From Hyphomicrobium_A sp963759735 (GTDB lineage Bacteria > Pseudomonadota > Alphaproteobacteria > Rhizobiales > Hyphomicrobiaceae), in NCBI GenBank assembly GCA_963759735.1, contig CAVXAF010000012.1, positions 372,001 to 436,000 of the forward strand: a stretch of DNA of 64,000 nt. Direction: 5' to 3'. A program made the translations under genes and the position numbers. Shown piece after piece: positions 44,601 to 52,698 of this stretch. Below the pieces are notes generated by a model. That model was not told where the DNA came from and did no database searches. It saw nothing but the letters and a program-made list of their open reading frames with translations. The number at the start of each line of letters is the position of its first letter. Within the stretch, counting starts at the first letter, position 1.

Positions 44601-44759
44601 ATATTGCATCCGGTCGCAGTGACGATCTTCGGTGGGCTCATCTCGGCGACGCTGCTCGATGCATTTCTGACGCCGACCCTGTTCCTTCTGTTCGGTCGCC
44701 GGCCGCTGCAACGGCTGGCGGCGCAGGACGAAGGGGCTGCCATGCGCAAGGCGTTCTGA
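41643..44759 (+). CDS. Heavy-metal-type RND efflux pump (CusA/CzcA family)
   Basis: Proton-driven inner-membrane pump of the heavy-metal efflux RND family. The 1038-aa protein has TM1 (residues 14-33), a periplasmic pore loop, a six-helix block including GGLAIAIGALVDDAVVDVEN (TM4, with the proton-relay acidic residues), TM7, a second pore loop, and the last helices (GVNGNGIL-like GIATRNGILKISHYINLALF). The acidic TM4 signature is closest to CusA/CzcA but does not decide the metal. I chose ATG at 41643, with GTGAGG upstream. No outer-membrane channel gene and no metal-responsive regulator lie next to it. Confidence 0.92.
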   Translation: MFDAIIRASLSHRLFVLVGALALSLYGLMTLRQLPVDVFPDLNRPTVTLMAEVEGLAPEEVELLVTYPIETAMNGMPGVSRVRSVSGVGLSIVYVEFDWSIDIYRARQQVAERLQLVREQLPRSVTAQMGPISSVMGEIMLIAMSSTTLDPMALRELADFTVRPQLLTVPGVAQVIPIGGEVRQYRIVPDPRRMASLDLSFEAIERAIKQFGANTGGGFVDLKAREVLIRNIGRTTRIDDLRNLVVAYRDGHVVSLHQVADVDFAPRSKRGDAGFNGKPGVILAVQKQPDADTVSITRRIEAMLPALQRVMPEGVRTSDIQFRQAGFIEASIDNLLRVLVEALICVAIVLFLFLLNWQTTFISLVAIPLSVLTTLVVFQVFGMSINTMTLGGLAIAIGALVDDAVVDVENIYRRLGQHRAAGERDKRGNLEVIASAAMEVRSGIVYATIVIVLVFLPVFALSGIEGRLFTPLGIAFIVSILASLVVSLTVTPVLSYWLLPRMRKLSEHDTGLVRVLKRWQQAGLEWCFSRPVLVLGLPAVAVVAATIGAVALPRAFLPPFNEGTVLVGVVLQPGISLAESTRIGRIAEEIVAQVPEVKSVGRRTGRAELDEHAEGVHNSELDVDLAQSSRSREAVLADIRGRLSALPASITVGQPIAHRLDHMLSGVRAQLALKIYGDDYDTLRGLAATFEERLRKITGIVDLQTEKQVRIPQLQVRVDYAKAALYGLNPNQVTTALETLSNGQVVSQIADGSKRFDVVVRLSDADRSTRALGDMLIESPAGRIPLGSIADIIETDGPNQIQRENGRRRIAVFANTDGSDMARIVAGVRSAIATTALPPGYFAVLEGQFQAQEEASRLIGLLSAVSLLLIFVVLYTRYRSAVLALIIMGNVPLALIGSVAALWIAGQPFSVASAIGFITLAGIATRNGILKISHYINLALFEGESFGRPLVVRGTLERLRPVLMTALAAGIALVPLLVGADEPGKEILHPVAVTIFGGLISATLLDAFLTPTLFLLFGRRPLQRLAAQDEGAAMRKAF

Positions 44760-44768
44760 AACGCGGGC

Positions 44769-46118
44769 CTAGTCGGTCACGGAACACAGCACGCCGGCCA
44801 ACACGTCGATCAGTTCATCGATCTGCGGCTCCGTGATGATGAGCGGCGGCGCCAACGCGATCACGTCGCCCGTCGCGCGCACCAGAATGCCGCGCTGGAA
44901 TGCCTCCAGGAAGCGCGCATGCGCCCGCTGTCCCGGCTCTCCCTCGAGCGGCGCGAACTCGATGGCGGCGATGAGACCGATGTTACGGATGTCGATGACG
45001 TGCGGCAGACCCGCCAGCCGATGCACCCGCTCTTCCCAGTAGGGAGAAAGGGAGGCGGCGCGCGTCATAAGCCCCTCTTTCTGCAACGTTTCCAACGTCG
45101 CGATGGCGGCGGCAGAGGCGAGCGGATGCCCCGAATACGTGTACCCGTGCGACAGCTCGATTGCGGCTTCCGGCCCGTGCATGAACCCGGCATGCACCTT
45201 GGTATGCACGAACACTGCACCCATCGGCACCGCCCCATTGGTAATACCCTTGGCGGTGGTGATGAGGTCGGGGACAACGCCGAAGACTTCGGACGCGAAC
45301 GGCGCGCCAAGACGCCCGAAGGCCGTGATGACCTCATCGAAGATGAGCAGTATGTCGTGGCGCGCGCAGATTGCTGACAGGCGCTCGAGATATCCCCGCG
45401 GGGGAACGAACACGCCGGCGGAGCAGGCCACTGGCTCGACGATGACGGCCGCGATGGTCGACGCGTCGTGCAGCGCGACGAGGCGTTCCAGATCGTCAGC
45501 CAGTTCGGCGCCATGCTCCGGCTGGCCGCGGCTGTAGGCATTGCGCGCCAGGTCGTGCGTGTGGCGCATGTGATCGATGCCGCCGAGCAGCGGACCGAAC
45601 ATCTTGCGGTTGGCGCTGATGCCGCCGACCGACGTTCCGCCGACATTGCTGCCGTGATACCCGCGCTCGCGCCCGATCAGCCGGGTCTTCGAGCCGTTGC
45701 CGTTGGCGCGATGATAGGCGAGCGCAATCTTGAGCGCGGTGTCCACCGCCTCCGACCCCGAGTTGGTGAAGAACACGTGATCGAAGCCGGGCGGCGCGAT
45801 ATTGACCAGCTTGGAGGCGGCCTCGAACGCCTTCGTGTGACCCATCTGGAAGGTGCCGGCGAAATCGAGCTCGCCGGCCTGACGGCGGATGGCCTCGACG
45901 ATATGGGGCCGGCAGTGGCCGGCGTTGACGCACCACAAGCCAGAGGTTCCATCGAGCACCCGGCGCCCGTCGTCCGTCACGTAATGCATGCCCTCGGCGC
46001 GTTCAAACAGGCGTGGCGATCGCTTGAAGCTGCGGTTGGCCGTGAAGGGCATCCAGAAGGCGTCGAGGTCGTTGGGTCGGGTCGCCGAGGCAGCCGGCTC
46101 CGGCTTTGCGTCAGTCAT
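44769..46118 (-). CDS. Omega-amino acid--pyruvate aminotransferase-like class III enzyme
   Basis: A PLP-dependent transaminase of subgroup II. The 449-aa protein is closest in pattern to beta-alanine:pyruvate aminotransferase: FWMPFTANRSFKRSPRLFER at the start, LDGTSGLWCVNAGH, NSGSEAVDTALKIALAY, IGRERGYHGSNVGGTSVGG and HDASTIAAVIVEPVACSAGV. The PLP lysine is Lys290 (LITTAKGITNG) and the cofactor Asp is Asp261 (IFDEVITAFG). I chose ATG at 46118; the open frame continues 109 codons upstream without conserved sequence. It is convergent with the RND gene (nine bases apart) and divergent from the ParA-like gene. Exact amine donor is not predictable. Confidence 0.9.
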   Translation of the reverse strand: MTDAKPEPAASATRPNDLDAFWMPFTANRSFKRSPRLFERAEGMHYVTDDGRRVLDGTSGLWCVNAGHCRPHIVEAIRRQAGELDFAGTFQMGHTKAFEAASKLVNIAPPGFDHVFFTNSGSEAVDTALKIALAYHRANGNGSKTRLIGRERGYHGSNVGGTSVGGISANRKMFGPLLGGIDHMRHTHDLARNAYSRGQPEHGAELADDLERLVALHDASTIAAVIVEPVACSAGVFVPPRGYLERLSAICARHDILLIFDEVITAFGRLGAPFASEVFGVVPDLITTAKGITNGAVPMGAVFVHTKVHAGFMHGPEAAIELSHGYTYSGHPLASAAAIATLETLQKEGLMTRAASLSPYWEERVHRLAGLPHVIDIRNIGLIAAIEFAPLEGEPGQRAHARFLEAFQRGILVRATGDVIALAPPLIITEPQIDELIDVLAGVLCSVTD

Positions 46119-46214
46119 GGCGGGGTCTACTCCGTGGACCGCCCACCTGCCGCCGCTTTTTAACCATATGCGGCTTGGTAGCGGGTGGTGCTGTCTAACT
46201 GGCAATGGCGTAAA

Positions 46215-46913
46215 ATGACAGTCGTAGTCGCGTTCGTAAGCCGCAAGGGCGGGGTCGGGAAATCGACCCTGGCGCGTGCTCTTGCCACGGTCGCCGCGCG
46301 TCGCGGCCTGACCACAACCCTCGCAGATCTCGATGCCGGCCAGCGCACATCGGCGCGCTGGCAGCGTCTGCGGGAACAACACCAGATATTTCCGCCGCTG
46401 ACGGTCGAGGCCTACGGCAACGTCGATTCTGCCATCGCCAGCCACCCTGGCGACGACCTACTGATCGTCGATGGTCCGGGCAACGCCAACGAGCTGACGC
46501 TGGAGATTGCCAGCGTCGCCCATTTCGTAGTGCAACCGTCCGGCGCGTGCTTCGATGACCTGCAGCCGGCGGTCGAATTGTTCTACGAGCTGAAGTCCAG
46601 CGGTATCCCCAAATCGCGCATGGCGATCGCCCTGTCGCGCATCCTGGATGGCGATGAGGAAGATGCCGCTCGCGCCTATATCGAGGTGACCGACTTCGCG
46701 CTGCTGCCCGGCGCCATCTCCGAGCGGGCCAACTATCGCCAGGCACACAATCGGGGCATGGCGTTCATCGAGAGCCCTGGCGAGGATCTCAACGCTCCGG
46801 CGGGTGCGCTGCTCGGCGCCCTCCTCACGAAGATCGTCCGCAAGCATCGCATGCTGCGGCAACGTCCTGCAGATGGAGCACGCGTGGCGCTGCTCTCGTC
46901 AAGTTCCGCCTGA
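46215..46913 (+). CDS. Orphan ParA-family ATPase
   Basis: A 232-aa P-loop ATPase of the ParA/MinD group. It has the deviant Walker A SRKGGVGKSTLARALA (residues 9-24, with the signature first Lys), a switch I segment (ADLDAGQRTSARWQRLR) and Walker B (DDLLIVDGPGNANEL). No ParB partner is next to it. Such small orphan members often position cell structures or act as plasmid-partition relatives, but the target here is unknown. I chose ATG at 46215; its ribosome site is weak. It is divergent from the aminotransferase gene with 96 bases between starts. Confidence 0.85.
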   Translation: MTVVVAFVSRKGGVGKSTLARALATVAARRGLTTTLADLDAGQRTSARWQRLREQHQIFPPLTVEAYGNVDSAIASHPGDDLLIVDGPGNANELTLEIASVAHFVVQPSGACFDDLQPAVELFYELKSSGIPKSRMAIALSRILDGDEEDAARAYIEVTDFALLPGAISERANYRQAHNRGMAFIESPGEDLNAPAGALLGALLTKIVRKHRMLRQRPADGARVALLSSSSA

Positions 46914-46989
46914 TCCAGTCTCGCCCTTACCAGCCCTGGTCGCCGCTACGAGGCGGCGCCGGCGTGCATGCCCTTGAAGGCATCCGGCC

Positions 46990-47027
46990 AAAAAAAGCCC
47001 GCCTCCACCCTGGGGGAGTGGAGGCGG
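46990..47027 (-). terminator. Intrinsic terminator of the TonB-receptor gene
   Basis: CCGCCTCCAC and GTGGAGGCGG form a perfect ten-pair stem, followed by a T-run of seven on the minus strand. It lies 40 bases after the receptor stop. Confidence 0.92.
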
Positions 47028-47066
47028 TAACCGCGTACCTAAGCACTCGGTGAGTAGGTCGTAGGC

Positions 47067-49796
47067 TCAGAACTTGTACGAAAAACCCGTCCAGATGGTG
47101 CGGCCGAGGCCGGGCTTCATGCCGTCCTCGCGGTCGGCGATGTAGAACTCGTCGAGCAGGTTGTCGCCGGACACGAACACGCTGGCGCCGGTGTTGCCGA
47201 GGTCGAGGTTGAAGCGCGCTGACAGGAGCCACACGCTCGGGACCCCACCGGTCTCGCCGGCTTCTTCGACTTCGCAATCGTACACGCCAGCTACTGCTGT
47301 GTCGTCGCACTCCACGTCGCCGCCCATCCCGGAGGCCGTGTTGGCGGCATCGGTGAAGAAGGCTCCGCGGTAGGTCCAGGTGGTGCTTGCACTCCAGCGC
47401 CAGCCGGTGGTGCCCTCGACGCCGACGGTCAGGGCCGCTAGGTGCCACGGCACTTCCGGAACCCGATTGCCACTGAAGTCTTCACCGTCGAGGATGGCCT
47501 TGTCCAGGACGCTGCGAGCGTAGGTATAGTTGCCCTCGGTGAAGAAGTTCAGCGGACCGCCGGTGTAGGGCTGCGAGTTGAGGCGTCCGTACAGCTCGAC
47601 GCCGCTGATCGTCACCTCTTGAGCTTCACCGAACTCCCGGTCGGCAAGGCCGGAGAAGGATTTGCCGAACTGGAAGTTCTCGAAGAGCTGGTAGAAGCCG
47701 GCGACTTCGAAGTCGAGGCCCTTAAAGGCCGAGGAGCGCATGCCGAGACTGAAGTTGTCACCGATCTCGTCGTCAACCGGGAAGTCTTCATTGCGCAGCA
47801 CCTTGGTGGTGATGCCACGGTGGTAGCCGCCGTAAAGGGTTGTGTATTTCAGGCCGGTGTAGGCGAAGGCGACGCCCGGCAGCGCATTGAAGCTCGAGGT
47901 GCTGTCGCGTGGATTGGGGTCAAAGTCGAGTTCCTCGATCTCGAGGCACTCTGAACCCGCAGCAAACGGCGGCGACGGGCAATCCTCTTCGCCGGCCTCA
48001 CCTTCTTCATCAGCGACGACGCGGTTGCGGCGTTTGACGTCCATCCACTCGAAGCGGACGCCCGGCAGCACGTTAAAATCCTTGGCCACGTGAACGTTGG
48101 TCTGCAGGAAGGCAGAGACGGTATTGGCCTGAAGAGAGCGATCGAAGAACGTCACCACGCCCTTGTTGCCGTCCTCCATGACCTGGTCGTTGAGACCGAT
48201 CACGTTGCGGTTGGCCATGTCCTGGTATTCGTAGCGGACGCCGGCCTGAATATCCTGCTTGAAGCCGAGCAGGTTCTGGTTGGCCCACTCGCCGCGCACT
48301 TCGCCGCCGAGATGACGGAACGTGCGCAGGCGGCCGAACATGCTGTCGATCCCGAGCACAATCTCTCCCTCGCCGGTGACGGGGTCGATGTCGACTTCCG
48401 GGGGAATGCCGCCAGGCGTGCCATCCGGCTCCGATTCATAGGAGAACAGCTGGTAGCGGTCGCGGCGGTGATAGCCCGCGTACACGCGGCTGGTGATGGT
48501 CGTGTCCTCGTCGAGATAGGCGTTGTGCACGATCTGACCGCGCCACACCTCGCCGGTGTAGGTGTTGAGGCCGGCAGCGGGAGCAAAGCAGGTCTGGCAG
48601 TGCTTCAACTGTTGGAATTGTTGCTCAGCGAGGCCAGCGTAGTTGTCGTTGAAGATGTCCTCGGCGATGTCCTCGGCATCGTCCTGGGTAGCGGCGTTCA
48701 CCCCTTCGATCTCGAACCCACCCAGGAAGTTCTGCTCGGCATAGTTGTCTTGCTGGCGGGCATGAATGGCCGAGACGACGAGATCGGAAGTCGAGCCCTT
48801 GAAGCCGAGGGCGCCGTAGAAGTCGTTGACGCGCAGGCGCTCGGTATCCCAGGTGCCGGCCACATCGGCACCGGTGTACGAGGCGACGAGCCCGACGTTG
48901 TCGACCGACTGGCGGGTGTGCACATGCCAGCGCGCCGACACCTCGGTGTCCGTGTCGCCCGAAACCGGATTCGCGAAATCCTCGTCGATAATGTTGTTAC
49001 CAGCATCGAGTTCGACTTCTTCGAGCGGCGCATACGTGCCCGACTTGCTCTTGGTGAAGCCGATGGCCGAGCTGATCACCGTCTCGTTAGGGCCGAACGG
49101 CGACAGGTTGCGCGAGTTGATGACGCCGAAGTTATTGTTGGGTCCATGCGTGATGATCGTGCCGCGGATCACTTCGACGCTTTCCATGCGCTCGATCGGC
49201 GCCCAGTAGTGCACCGACGGGTCGAGCCACAGCGCCAGATTGACGGTGTGGCCGTCCTCCATGACCAGCATTTTGCGCGAGCGCCGGGGGGGCGAGCCGC
49301 GCACGCCGATGCCGCCGTGGTGGGCGTTGCCGTCGTCGTTGATGACGGCGACGCCGGGCACGCGCGTCAGCGCCTCGTTGACGTTGCGCGGATTGCGCTC
49401 GGCAATGTCCTGGGCCGTGATGTTCGTCGCCGCGCTGGAGAAGCCCTGCAGGTTGGTCGGGATGAGCTGGGTCGGATTGACCGGCGTCGTCGCGCTCTCA
49501 TAGGCGCGTTCCGCGGCGCCCGTGCTGGCGGGCGAGCCGTAGGCTGAGTTCGGATTGATACTTTCCGGGTCTACGGCGACGGCGGCCGGTGCCTGCGGCG
49601 GCGGAGAAACCTGCTGCTTCTTGGCAGCGGACTTTTTCTTCTTGGCCGGAGCGGGTGTTGCCTGCTTCTGGATGACGTCGACTGGCGGGAGCTGATCGGA
49701 CGGCGCCGGCGTCGGCGGCTCCTGGGCCATCACGGAACTAGACAAGATGGCAAACATGGCCGCTGCGGACGCAGCAGTGACGCGAACTGGACGCAT
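47067..49796 (-). CDS. TonB-dependent outer-membrane receptor
   Basis: A 909-aa TonB-dependent receptor for a metal chelate or similar scarce nutrient. It has a signal peptide (MRPVRVTAASAAAMFAILSS, cleavage after VMA), a Lys/Ala/Pro-rich linker (about residues 45-80), the plug domain (AQDIAERNPRNVNEALTRVP through VESVEVIRG-like ESVEVIRGTI, near 125-215), and a beta barrel ending in the aromatic GFSYKF. The plug keeps a normal GVAVINDDGN-type region. Extracellular loops contain Cys pairs (HCQTCF; CDDTAVAGVYDC). The start at 49796 has GGGGGAG upstream. No substrate is evident. It is followed by a strong terminator and preceded by a candidate operator. Confidence 0.93.
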   Translation of the reverse strand: MRPVRVTAASAAAMFAILSSSVMAQEPPTPAPSDQLPPVDVIQKQATPAPAKKKKSAAKKQQVSPPPQAPAAVAVDPESINPNSAYGSPASTGAAERAYESATTPVNPTQLIPTNLQGFSSAATNITAQDIAERNPRNVNEALTRVPGVAVINDDGNAHHGGIGVRGSPPRRSRKMLVMEDGHTVNLALWLDPSVHYWAPIERMESVEVIRGTIITHGPNNNFGVINSRNLSPFGPNETVISSAIGFTKSKSGTYAPLEEVELDAGNNIIDEDFANPVSGDTDTEVSARWHVHTRQSVDNVGLVASYTGADVAGTWDTERLRVNDFYGALGFKGSTSDLVVSAIHARQQDNYAEQNFLGGFEIEGVNAATQDDAEDIAEDIFNDNYAGLAEQQFQQLKHCQTCFAPAAGLNTYTGEVWRGQIVHNAYLDEDTTITSRVYAGYHRRDRYQLFSYESEPDGTPGGIPPEVDIDPVTGEGEIVLGIDSMFGRLRTFRHLGGEVRGEWANQNLLGFKQDIQAGVRYEYQDMANRNVIGLNDQVMEDGNKGVVTFFDRSLQANTVSAFLQTNVHVAKDFNVLPGVRFEWMDVKRRNRVVADEEGEAGEEDCPSPPFAAGSECLEIEELDFDPNPRDSTSSFNALPGVAFAYTGLKYTTLYGGYHRGITTKVLRNEDFPVDDEIGDNFSLGMRSSAFKGLDFEVAGFYQLFENFQFGKSFSGLADREFGEAQEVTISGVELYGRLNSQPYTGGPLNFFTEGNYTYARSVLDKAILDGEDFSGNRVPEVPWHLAALTVGVEGTTGWRWSASTTWTYRGAFFTDAANTASGMGGDVECDDTAVAGVYDCEVEEAGETGGVPSVWLLSARFNLDLGNTGASVFVSGDNLLDEFYIADREDGMKPGLGRTIWTGFSYKF

Positions 49797-49933
49797 TACT
49801 TTTTACTCCCCCGAACCGCCGACACACACGCGTCGACGGCTTACTCTCGCTACGCGGGGGCAAAAAACGCTGGCTCGATTCCCAACTCGTCGAGCCTTGC
49901 GCCCCCCTGCAATTCCTAGCGGCAAGAGAGCGC

Positions 49934-49951
49934 ATCTGAAATTTCACAGAT
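49934..49951. promoter_or_regulatory. Inverted repeat, candidate operator
   Basis: ATCTG-N8-CAGAT, with a second palindrome TGAAATTTCA inside it, lies about 140 bases before the receptor start. It overlaps the predicted -10 of the candidate promoter, a common place for a repressor. It does not match the Fur, Irr (ICE) or RirA consensus patterns I know. Confidence 0.4.
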
Positions 49952-49969
49952 TGAAAAAGCGACTTCCAA
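49941..49969 (-). promoter_or_regulatory. Candidate promoter of the TonB receptor
   Basis: TTGGAA, a 17-base spacer and TGAAAT form a moderate sigma-70-like pair on the minus strand. Support is only from spacing and similarity. Confidence 0.35.
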
Positions 49970-50111
49970 ACTTGGGCGCGGCTGGTTGGTACTAAACTGT
50001 TGCTGTGTGGCGTTGAAATCACAGTGCGGCCCTCGATCCACCTCCGCCAAGAGAGTGGCGCGCCCTCTGTTTGACGCCGCACGCGCAGCGGAGTTCGGGA
50101 ATGGCGCGGAG

Positions 50112-51482
50112 CTAGGTCGGCGCGGGGGCGACGACGGGAATCCACGCGTCGAGGGCAACGCCGCCGCCGGGGCGGCTGGTCAGACGCATCTCGCCGCCCG
50201 TCGCCCACACGCGTTCACTCATGCCGGTAATTCCGTAACTCGGCTTCACGCTTTCGGGCAGCCCGCGGCCGTTGTCGGCGACGGTCACGTGGATCACCGA
50301 CTGTGATTTTTCGCGGATTGCCGGCGGCCCCTCATCGGGAAGCGCGCGCGCGATGGCAATGTCCACGAGGGTCGCATCGGCGTGCCGGAACGCATTGGTG
50401 AGCCCCTCCTGCACCAAACGGTAGATGGTCAAGTTGCTCGTCTCATCGCATGGGGGCAGATCGTCATCCATGGCGAGGTTGATCTGAACCTGTGCGTGGC
50501 TCTCGCGCAGTAGCGCAACGAGCGAGGTCAGCTTGGCCTTGAGGCCGTACTCCTCCAGCCCCATGGGTCGCAGCTTCTGCAGCACGCCGCGGTTCATGCG
50601 CTGGATTGTCTCCATGCGCTCCACCATCGTGTCGCACGTCTGCAGCAACTTCACGCGGTCGTTGCCGCCGCGCTGCAGCTCTGCGCGATGAGCACTGATC
50701 GCTGCGCGAATGGCGAACAGGTAGGGACCCAACTCATCGTGCAGCTCGCGGGCGAGATCCTTACGTTCCTCGTCCTGCACCCGAATGATGCGTTGGGCGA
50801 GCCGGCGGTTCTCCGAGATGGTGACCTCCAGCGTCGCCGCCAGCTGGTTGAGCTTGCGGCAGATGTCGGCGATCTCCGGCGGCCCGCTCTCGGGGACAAC
50901 CACGTCGTAGCGGCCGGCCTCAAGCACCATCAGCGCGTTGCCGATGTTCTTGATGGGCTTCAAGAGGTGGGCGATCAAAATGCTGATGAGGAACGCGGCG
51001 GCAATCGCGATGCCGCCGCCGCCGATGGTGAAGCTGACGATTGAGTCCCATATCTCTGCGGCTTCGTCAGAGAACCGAGGCGCGATCACGAGCGTCCCAA
51101 AGTGGTCCCCGTTGACGACAATCGGTACCTTCTCGCCGGGGAATGGACGCGCCAGCCGCGACAGCCACGCCGGTGCATCGCCGGTCGCGGGCTCCTCGGG
51201 AATGACGTGCAGGGCAGCACTCGGATCGTCGATGCGGTAGATGTGGACGTGCCGCAGCTCCTGCAGTCCGCCGAGCAGCACCTTCAGACGGGCCTCCGGG
51301 TCGGGCGTGCCCTGAATGCTTGCGATCGTCGTCTCAACGAACTCTTTGGCCAGCCGCATGATGCTGTCGTTCTCGGCGCGGATACGCGGCCCGGCGCTGA
51401 TGATCATTGCCGCGACCAGCACCAGCAAGCCGAGTGCCGAGACCGCGACGATCAGGGCGTTGAGGCGGAACCTGATGGACAT
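50112..51482 (-). CDS. Sensor histidine kinase, NarX/HisKA_3 type
   Basis: A 456-aa inner-membrane kinase. Membrane segments lie at residues 9-30 and 152-173, with a periplasmic sensor region of about 120 residues between them. A HAMP domain (about 170-225) leads into the HisKA_3 dimerisation helix with the phosphorylated His248 (DEERKDLARELHDELG) and a HATPase domain (N-box LVQEGLTNAFRHA; G1 VADNGRGL; G2-like SRPGGGVAL). It is divergent from the LuxR-type regulator at 51609, with about 126 bases between starts, so the two form a probable signalling pair. The signal is unknown. Confidence 0.92.
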   Translation of the reverse strand: MSIRFRLNALIVAVSALGLLVLVAAMIISAGPRIRAENDSIMRLAKEFVETTIASIQGTPDPEARLKVLLGGLQELRHVHIYRIDDPSAALHVIPEEPATGDAPAWLSRLARPFPGEKVPIVVNGDHFGTLVIAPRFSDEAAEIWDSIVSFTIGGGGIAIAAAFLISILIAHLLKPIKNIGNALMVLEAGRYDVVVPESGPPEIADICRKLNQLAATLEVTISENRRLAQRIIRVQDEERKDLARELHDELGPYLFAIRAAISAHRAELQRGGNDRVKLLQTCDTMVERMETIQRMNRGVLQKLRPMGLEEYGLKAKLTSLVALLRESHAQVQINLAMDDDLPPCDETSNLTIYRLVQEGLTNAFRHADATLVDIAIARALPDEGPPAIREKSQSVIHVTVADNGRGLPESVKPSYGITGMSERVWATGGEMRLTSRPGGGVALDAWIPVVAPAPT

Positions 51483-51544
51483 ACTGCTTTGCTCTCCGAC
51501 GGCTGGCGATCGTGCCGCGGGCGGCCAAGCCGTTTTCCCGCGAT

Positions 51545-51573
51545 TTGACGACAGAACTTCCCGAGTTTATCTG
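51545..51573 (+). promoter_or_regulatory. Promoter of the LuxR-type response regulator
   Basis: TTGACG, a 17-base spacer and TATCTG lie about 35 bases before the GTG start at 51609. The pair is a good sigma-70 match within the intergenic region shared with the divergent kinase gene. Confidence 0.6.
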
Positions 51574-51608
51574 TTACGTTATATCAGTGTTGTTCCTAAG
51601 CCGTAGCG

Positions 51609-52226
51609 GTGCCTTTGAAAGTCCTTATCGTCGACGACCACCCCATTATCCTGTCGGGCTGCCGGGCTCTGCTGGCCGAGACAGCGGACATGGTCATGCT
51701 CGAGGCGCGCAATGCCGCCGTGGCGCAGGAAGTCTATGCCCGCAACGTGCCGGACGTCGCGGTGATCGATATCAACCTGCCAGACGTATCGGGCTTTGAA
51801 CTCGCCCGCCGCTTACTTGCCAGCGATCCGGGTGCCCGCATTATCATGTTCAGCATGAACGACGACGCCATGTTCGCGGCTCAAGCCATCGAGGGCGGCG
51901 CCAGAGGCTATGTCAGCAAGAGCGATGACCCGCAGGCGTTCCTGAGTGCCATCCGCTTGGTCTATGCAGGCGGCCACTCGCTGCCGCAGGACATGGCGCA
52001 GAAGATCGCCTTCCTGCGCAATGCCGGGAATCAGGTCAACCTTACGTCGCGTGAGCGCGAGGTCCTGCGGCTCCTCGCGAAGGGCAAGAGCATGTCGGAG
52101 ATCGCCGCCCTCATCAGCGTGTCCTACAAGACCGTGGCGACGACCTGCTCGGCTTTGCGCGCCAAGTTCAGCGCCCGCACCCCCATGCAGCTCATCCGCA
52201 TTGCCGTCGAGCAGAAGATGGTCTGA
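51609..52226 (+). CDS. LuxR/NarL-family response regulator
   Basis: A 205-aa two-domain regulator. The receiver domain has the acidic pocket (VDDHP, residues 8-12), the phosphorylated Asp54 (AVIDINLPDVSG), a Ser/Thr-type switch (FSMND) and Lys of YVSKSDDP. The C-terminal HTH (LTSREREVLRLLAKGKSMSE then ISVSYKTVATTCSALRAKF, about 145-190) is of LuxR type. The start is GTG at 51609; the ribosome site is weak. It is probably the partner of the divergent kinase. Confidence 0.92.
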   Translation: MPLKVLIVDDHPIILSGCRALLAETADMVMLEARNAAVAQEVYARNVPDVAVIDINLPDVSGFELARRLLASDPGARIIMFSMNDDAMFAAQAIEGGARGYVSKSDDPQAFLSAIRLVYAGGHSLPQDMAQKIAFLRNAGNQVNLTSREREVLRLLAKGKSMSEIAALISVSYKTVATTCSALRAKFSARTPMQLIRIAVEQKMV

Positions 52227-52340
52227 AGGCGCGCCGCCGGGGTGCCCCTGCGACCCTGCGTGCGGGGACATTAAGTCTACCGATCCTTTAGGCTTATGCT
52301 TCGTTTCCAGATGCCGTAGCACCAATCCGAACAGGACAGA

Positions 52341-52676
52341 GTGGCAGGCGTGAGAGAAAACCTAGAACTGCAGGCGGCGCCCAAGCGGCGTCTCGCCCAA
52401 CGCAGAGCTGACGCGCGCGAAGCCCCGCCCGCCGGGGCGTTTGGCGGCGTGCAGCGTCTCGACGTCTCCAGCCTAGCCCGCGCGCGCGACTACCAGGGCG
52501 AGATCGAACGCGCCTCCGCGCTTTTATTCAAGGTGCAGCCGGACCTCGTCGCGGGCGAAAACGTGGCGATCAAAGAGGCGGAGCCGGCGCGCGCCAGATG
52601 GCCTTTCATCGTCGCCCTCGGCGCTGCGCTGTTGTTCTGGGTCGGCCTCGCCTGGGCCACCGTCAGCGCAATCTGA
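52341..52676 (+). CDS. Small single-pass membrane protein, function unknown
   Basis: A 111-aa protein with a basic, Arg/Ala-rich N-terminal 45 residues, a soluble middle part, and one membrane segment near the C-terminus (WPFIVALGAALLFWVGLAWA). It would be anchored by its C-terminal end with the bulk in the cytoplasm. The GTG start at 52341 has AGGACAGA directly upstream. It is convergent with the sugar-transferase gene (22 bases apart) and lies 114 bases after the response regulator. No family was recognised. Confidence 0.6.
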   Translation: MAGVRENLELQAAPKRRLAQRRADAREAPPAGAFGGVQRLDVSSLARARDYQGEIERASALLFKVQPDLVAGENVAIKEAEPARARWPFIVALGAALLFWVGLAWATVSAI

Positions 52677-52698
52677 CACAGCCCGGTTGACCCGCAAC

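Larger units (their letters stand above)
49797..50111 (-). other. Upstream region of the TonB receptor
   Basis: The 315 bases between the kinase stop and the receptor start hold no gene. They contain a promoter-like pair and an inverted repeat (both listed separately) and an AT-richer patch at about 49930-50010 that differs from its GC-rich surroundings. No known metal riboswitch was recognised. Confidence 0.5.
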
